A stretch of 64,000 bases of DNA from Symbiodinium natans (taxonomy: Eukaryota > Sar > Dinophyceae > Suessiales > Symbiodiniaceae), in NCBI GenBank assembly GCA_905221605.1, contig CAJNDS010002815.1:159501-223500 (forward strand), given 5' to 3'. The notes under the pieces were generated by a model, which was given only the letters and a program-made list of their open reading frames with translations, searched no databases and was not told the DNA's origin. This document shows, one piece after another, positions 61,428-64,000 of this stretch (position 1 is its first letter; each line of letters starts with the position of its first letter). Position numbers and translations under genes: made by a program.

Positions 61428-61647
61428 CCTTGAGGCAAATATGGCCGACAGTCAAGGGATGAAAGGAGGACCCTTATCAGGGACCTTTTGGGAGTTCTTT
61501 AGGGGTTATTTGGGGGCTACTCAGGTATATTTAGAGGCTACATAAGGTATATATAGGGGTTCTAAACGGTGTATATATATATATATGTATAGGGGAATAA
61601 GATATAGGGTCCCGCCTTTTACCCCTTGAGGCAAACATGGCCGACAG
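61428..61647. mobile_element. Element flanked by 24-bp duplication
   Basis: CCTTGAGGCAAATATGGCCG plus ACAG (61428-61451) and the same 24 bases with one change (61624-61647) flank 172 bp that include GGACCCTTATCAGGGACC, a TATATA run and ATAGGGTCCCGCC. A related inner sequence is at about 63715-63860. Both copies contain TTGAG/GCAA, so a GC-AG intron could remove exactly one copy plus the insert. Confidence 0.75.
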
Positions 61648-61705
61648 CCTCTCACGTGCCAACGATGATGCCCGAGGCCGGATGCCGGATTTCTGTCCAA
61701 GGCTT
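61630..61705 (+). CDS. Possible exon EANMADSLSRANDDARGRMP
   Basis: The frame reads EANMADSLSRANDDARGRMP then Asp-Phe-Cys-Pro-Arg-Leu. It begins in the right copy of the 24-bp duplication. No family is known. Confidence 0.45.
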
Positions 61706-61915
61706 CGCTCGGGGTTTGGGGTTTAGGGTTTGAAGTTTGGGGTTTAGGGTTTGGGGTTTGGGGTTTAGAGGGCTTTAGTCTTTCTGGGTATCAGCGCCTC
61801 GCGGAGACAGTGGAGTTTGATGATTTGAGCCCTAAGCCCCAGGCCCCAAGCCCCAAGCCCGAAACCCCAAACCCTAAACCCTAAACCGTTAAACCCTAAA
61901 CCCTAAGCAGGCACG

Positions 61916-62030
61916 AACAAGAGGAGGGCTCTGGAGGTCTGCAAGAGATGCGACCGCGTGAAGGTGGTACGCCGCGGGGCTGGCGCTTTGAGGGGCGTCC
62001 GAGAGACTAATCAGGCTGGTTCTTAGAAGG
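61916..62030 (+). CDS. Possible exon
   Basis: After CTAAGCAG the frame TNKRRALEVCKRCDRVKVVR then RGAGALRGVRETNQAG is open to a stop near 62027. A second frame is also open. Weak. Confidence 0.35.
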
Positions 62031-62391
62031 GAATGAGGGAATGAGGTACCGTATATAATCCCTTAAAGGGTATTATATAGGGCCCTAATCCCGCATGCCC
62101 TACTAAGAACCAGGGACCAATGAAATCGACAAGCCCTTTTGGGTGGTTTATGTTTCCTTTGTTTGGTAGCAAGAGGATCGTCTTCAGGAAGATTTTTGAG
62201 AGGGCTTAAACGGCCAACCCAGCATCGACTAGGGATCTCAAGATGGGCACTTCCCAAAATGGGGCACACCCGTATGATGTCAAGAACAGTCGTTAACGGA
62301 GTCTCTGGATTGGGATTTCTACACCTAGGGTGATTGAGGGTTTATGGTGGTTTGGGAATTAGTGTTTTTTTGGTTTTATATGTTTTTCTTG

Positions 62392-62423
<32 letters not shown>

Positions 62424-62514
62424 AGAAGTTTAGGATTAAGGGTTCAGAAATTGAGCGTTTAGCCTCTTTTCTTTTGCTTGAAAAACAATCCTGAAGCTAG
62501 CGCTCGTTTCTCAG

Positions 62515-62606
62515 GGCTCGGCTACAGCTGAAGCACTCAGTTGTTGCTCTCGACACCACGAGCAGAATCTCCCATATGCGAATGCTACTCAAAAATTCGC
62601 GTCCTG
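62515..62606 (+). CDS. Possible exon
   Basis: After CGTTTCTCAG the frame reads ARLQLKHSVVALDTTSRISH then MRMLLKNSR. CCCTAAA-type repeats follow. Confidence 0.45.
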
Positions 62607-62777
62607 AACCCTAAGCCCTGAATCCTAAGCCCTAAACCCTAAACCCTAAACCCTAAACCCTAAACTCATCTTCATGCTATCTGGAGAACAGTCCAGAGTT
62701 ACGAGGACGGCCACCTTTGGGTTCAAGACTGAACCCTTAACCCCTAAACGTCAGTCGTTAAATGGGTGGGTCGGGCA

Positions 62778-62885
62778 ACCCTAAACCCTAAACCCTAAAC
62801 CCTAAACCCTAAACCCTAAACCCTAAACCCTAAACCCTAAACCCTAACCCTAAACCCTAAACCCTAAACCCTAAACCCTAAACCC
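62778..62885. repeat. CCCTAAA tract
   Basis: Fifteen heptamers with one shortened unit. Confidence 0.95.
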
Positions 62886-63059
62886 CCATTGAACGTCCTA
62901 GGATCCTAAGGTGTTCCTCGCCCTGAAGCCTAAACACCCCTTAAAGCCCCCAAAGCCCTGTACTTTAGACCAACAAAACCCCATCAACCCCAGAAACACT
63001 AGAAGCCCTATGTACCCTAAACACCCTACGAAGCCCCGAAAATCTGCACTGCCCCAAAC

Positions 63060-63150
63060 CTGGTTTAGGGTTTAGGGCTTAGGGCTTAGGGCTTAGGGCT
63101 TGGGGCTTAGGGCTTGGGGTTTGGGGTTTGGGGTTTAGGGTTTAGGGTTG
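63060..63150. repeat. CTTAGGG, GGGGTTT and TTTAGGG tract
   Basis: Short blocks of three heptamer variants. Confidence 0.9.
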
Positions 63151-63361
63151 CAGATTCAAGGGTGAACTTCAGAGTTCACTCCAACCCCAACCCCAGTCCC
63201 CAACCGCCCCACCGCAAGACCCTCGGCTGTCTCGGGTTGATTCAGCCTCAACCCTCAGCCCTAAACCCTGAACCCTGAATCCCCTACTTCCTAAATCCCA
63301 AACCCTAAACCCCGAACCCTGAACTGTACATACGAGGAAGGATGTTGGGGTTTTTGTTCTA

Positions 63362-63470
63362 GGAATTCTGAGGTGCAAAAGTCAGAAGCTTGGCGGGCTT
63401 GGGACGGCATGTGGATGCTGGTGAAGAGCTCATGGCCGTATGTTGGAGAGCAGGCCTTTTCGACCGGAGG
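63362..63470 (+). CDS. Probable exon, Trp-rich
   Basis: After TTGTTCTAG the frame reads NSEVQKSEAWRAWDGMWMLV then KSSWPYVGEQAFSTG. TTTAGGG-type sequence follows. It looks coding; no domain is recognised. Confidence 0.5.
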
Positions 63471-64000
63471 TTTAAGGGCTTTAGGGAGCTTGGTGAGGGC
63501 TGGGAGGAGTTTAGGGAGCTTTAGGGGGTTTAGAGAGTTTAGGGAGTTCAGGGTTCAGGGTTCGGGGAGTTTAGTGTTGAGGGTTGTGATCCCCCAAGCC
63601 CTGAACCTAAGTTCTTTAGGGTTGTACGAGGGGGTTTTAGGTTTTGGGATCTTCGGGTTTTAGGGTCTCGGCCCTAGGGTCTGGGAGGTTCAGGGCTTTA
63701 GACTTTTCAGGCTCCAGGGACCCTTATAAGGGACCTTTGGGGTTCTTCAGGGGTGATTTAGAGGATACAAAGGTGCATAGGGACTATATATGGTGTATAT
63801 ATATGGTTTACATAGGGAGGGTCATATGGGGGAATGAGATTAAGGGTCCCTTCTAGGGCTCCCTCTTTCTACCCTTAAGGGCACCGATGCCAGGAGCTCG
63901 GGACTCGGCTTGGCGTAGGGTAAGGGTTTGTGGGGCCTCCAGCTGTCGACACCTCAGGGGTTTTAGCTTTAGGCCTTGCTTGAGTTTGGGGTTTGGGGTT
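63471..64000. other. Degenerate TTTAGGG and element fragment
   Basis: Loose GTTTAGGG-like sequence to about 63710, then a fragment related to the insert at 61452-61623. No gene is seen. Confidence 0.5.

Noticed and set aside
1-64000. Bacterial-type operons, Shine-Dalgarno sites, CRISPR arrays, tRNA or rRNA genes
   Set aside because: None found. Heptamer arrays could be mistaken for CRISPR repeats but have no spacers.

Overview
The window looks like nuclear DNA of a dinoflagellate. Four things point that way. (1) All confident genes lie on the + strand, as expected for unidirectional gene clusters. (2) Introns use GT, GC and GA donors with AG acceptors. (3) Many introns are introner-like elements that carry their own target-site duplications. 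(4) The Arabidopsis-type telomere heptamer TTTAGGG/CCCTAAA, known from dinoflagellate chromosome ends, is scattered through almost every intron and spacer. I cannot name the genus. No rRNA, tRNA, CRISPR or prokaryote-type operon was seen.

Layout. 1-6.5 kb: telomere-like tracts with a few doubtful exon islands and two introner copies (1087-1383, 3650-3760). About 6.5-28 kb: one very fragmented gene for a TRANK1-like superfamily 1 (UvrD/Rep-type) helicase. Its exons are 35-145 bp and sit in introns of 0.1-1.5 kb. Walker A, the motif II sequence VDEVQ, GDTCQT, NYRSH, SKGLEF and YVAVTRAKRRL occur in family order. 28-42 kb: TPR-like helical exons that probably continue the same gene. 42.8-45.6 kb: a compact five-exon gene for a coiled-coil/WWE/PARP protein (693 aa after splicing). 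46.8-53.9 kb: more TPR-like microexons. 54.76-56.80 kb: a six-exon gene for an RCC1-like beta-propeller repeat protein with a ubiquitin-like N-terminus (485 aa after splicing). 58.1-58.4 kb: a degenerate piece of an RCC1-like gene. 58.7-61 kb: a tandem segmental duplication. 61-64 kb: a few exon candidates.

The main novelty is in the introns. In the PARP and RCC1-like genes, joining exons at sites predicted from short direct repeats gives lengths of exactly 2082 and 1458 nt, both open and divisible by three. All five RCC1-like introns are insertions flanked by perfect 4-bp duplications of the form GNNN. The first copy supplies the donor (GT or GA) and the element's own ...AAG or ...TAG terminus supplies the acceptor. 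Several element families share CTT...AAG-like termini. In at least four copies a telomere-heptamer tract sits inside the element. In the helicase gene the telomere tracts dominate the introns and tend to run TTTAGGG after the donor and CCCTAAA before the acceptor, so each intron could fold into a long hairpin. One CCCTAAA tract is flanked by a 24-bp duplication of exon sequence. I read this as a route from introner or break-repair insertion, through telomere-repeat growth, to long hairpin introns. That route is an inference.

Exon borders in the helicase and TPR regions come from reading frames, splice-site look and family motifs. No transcript was available. The two compact genes are well determined; many isolated exons are tentative.
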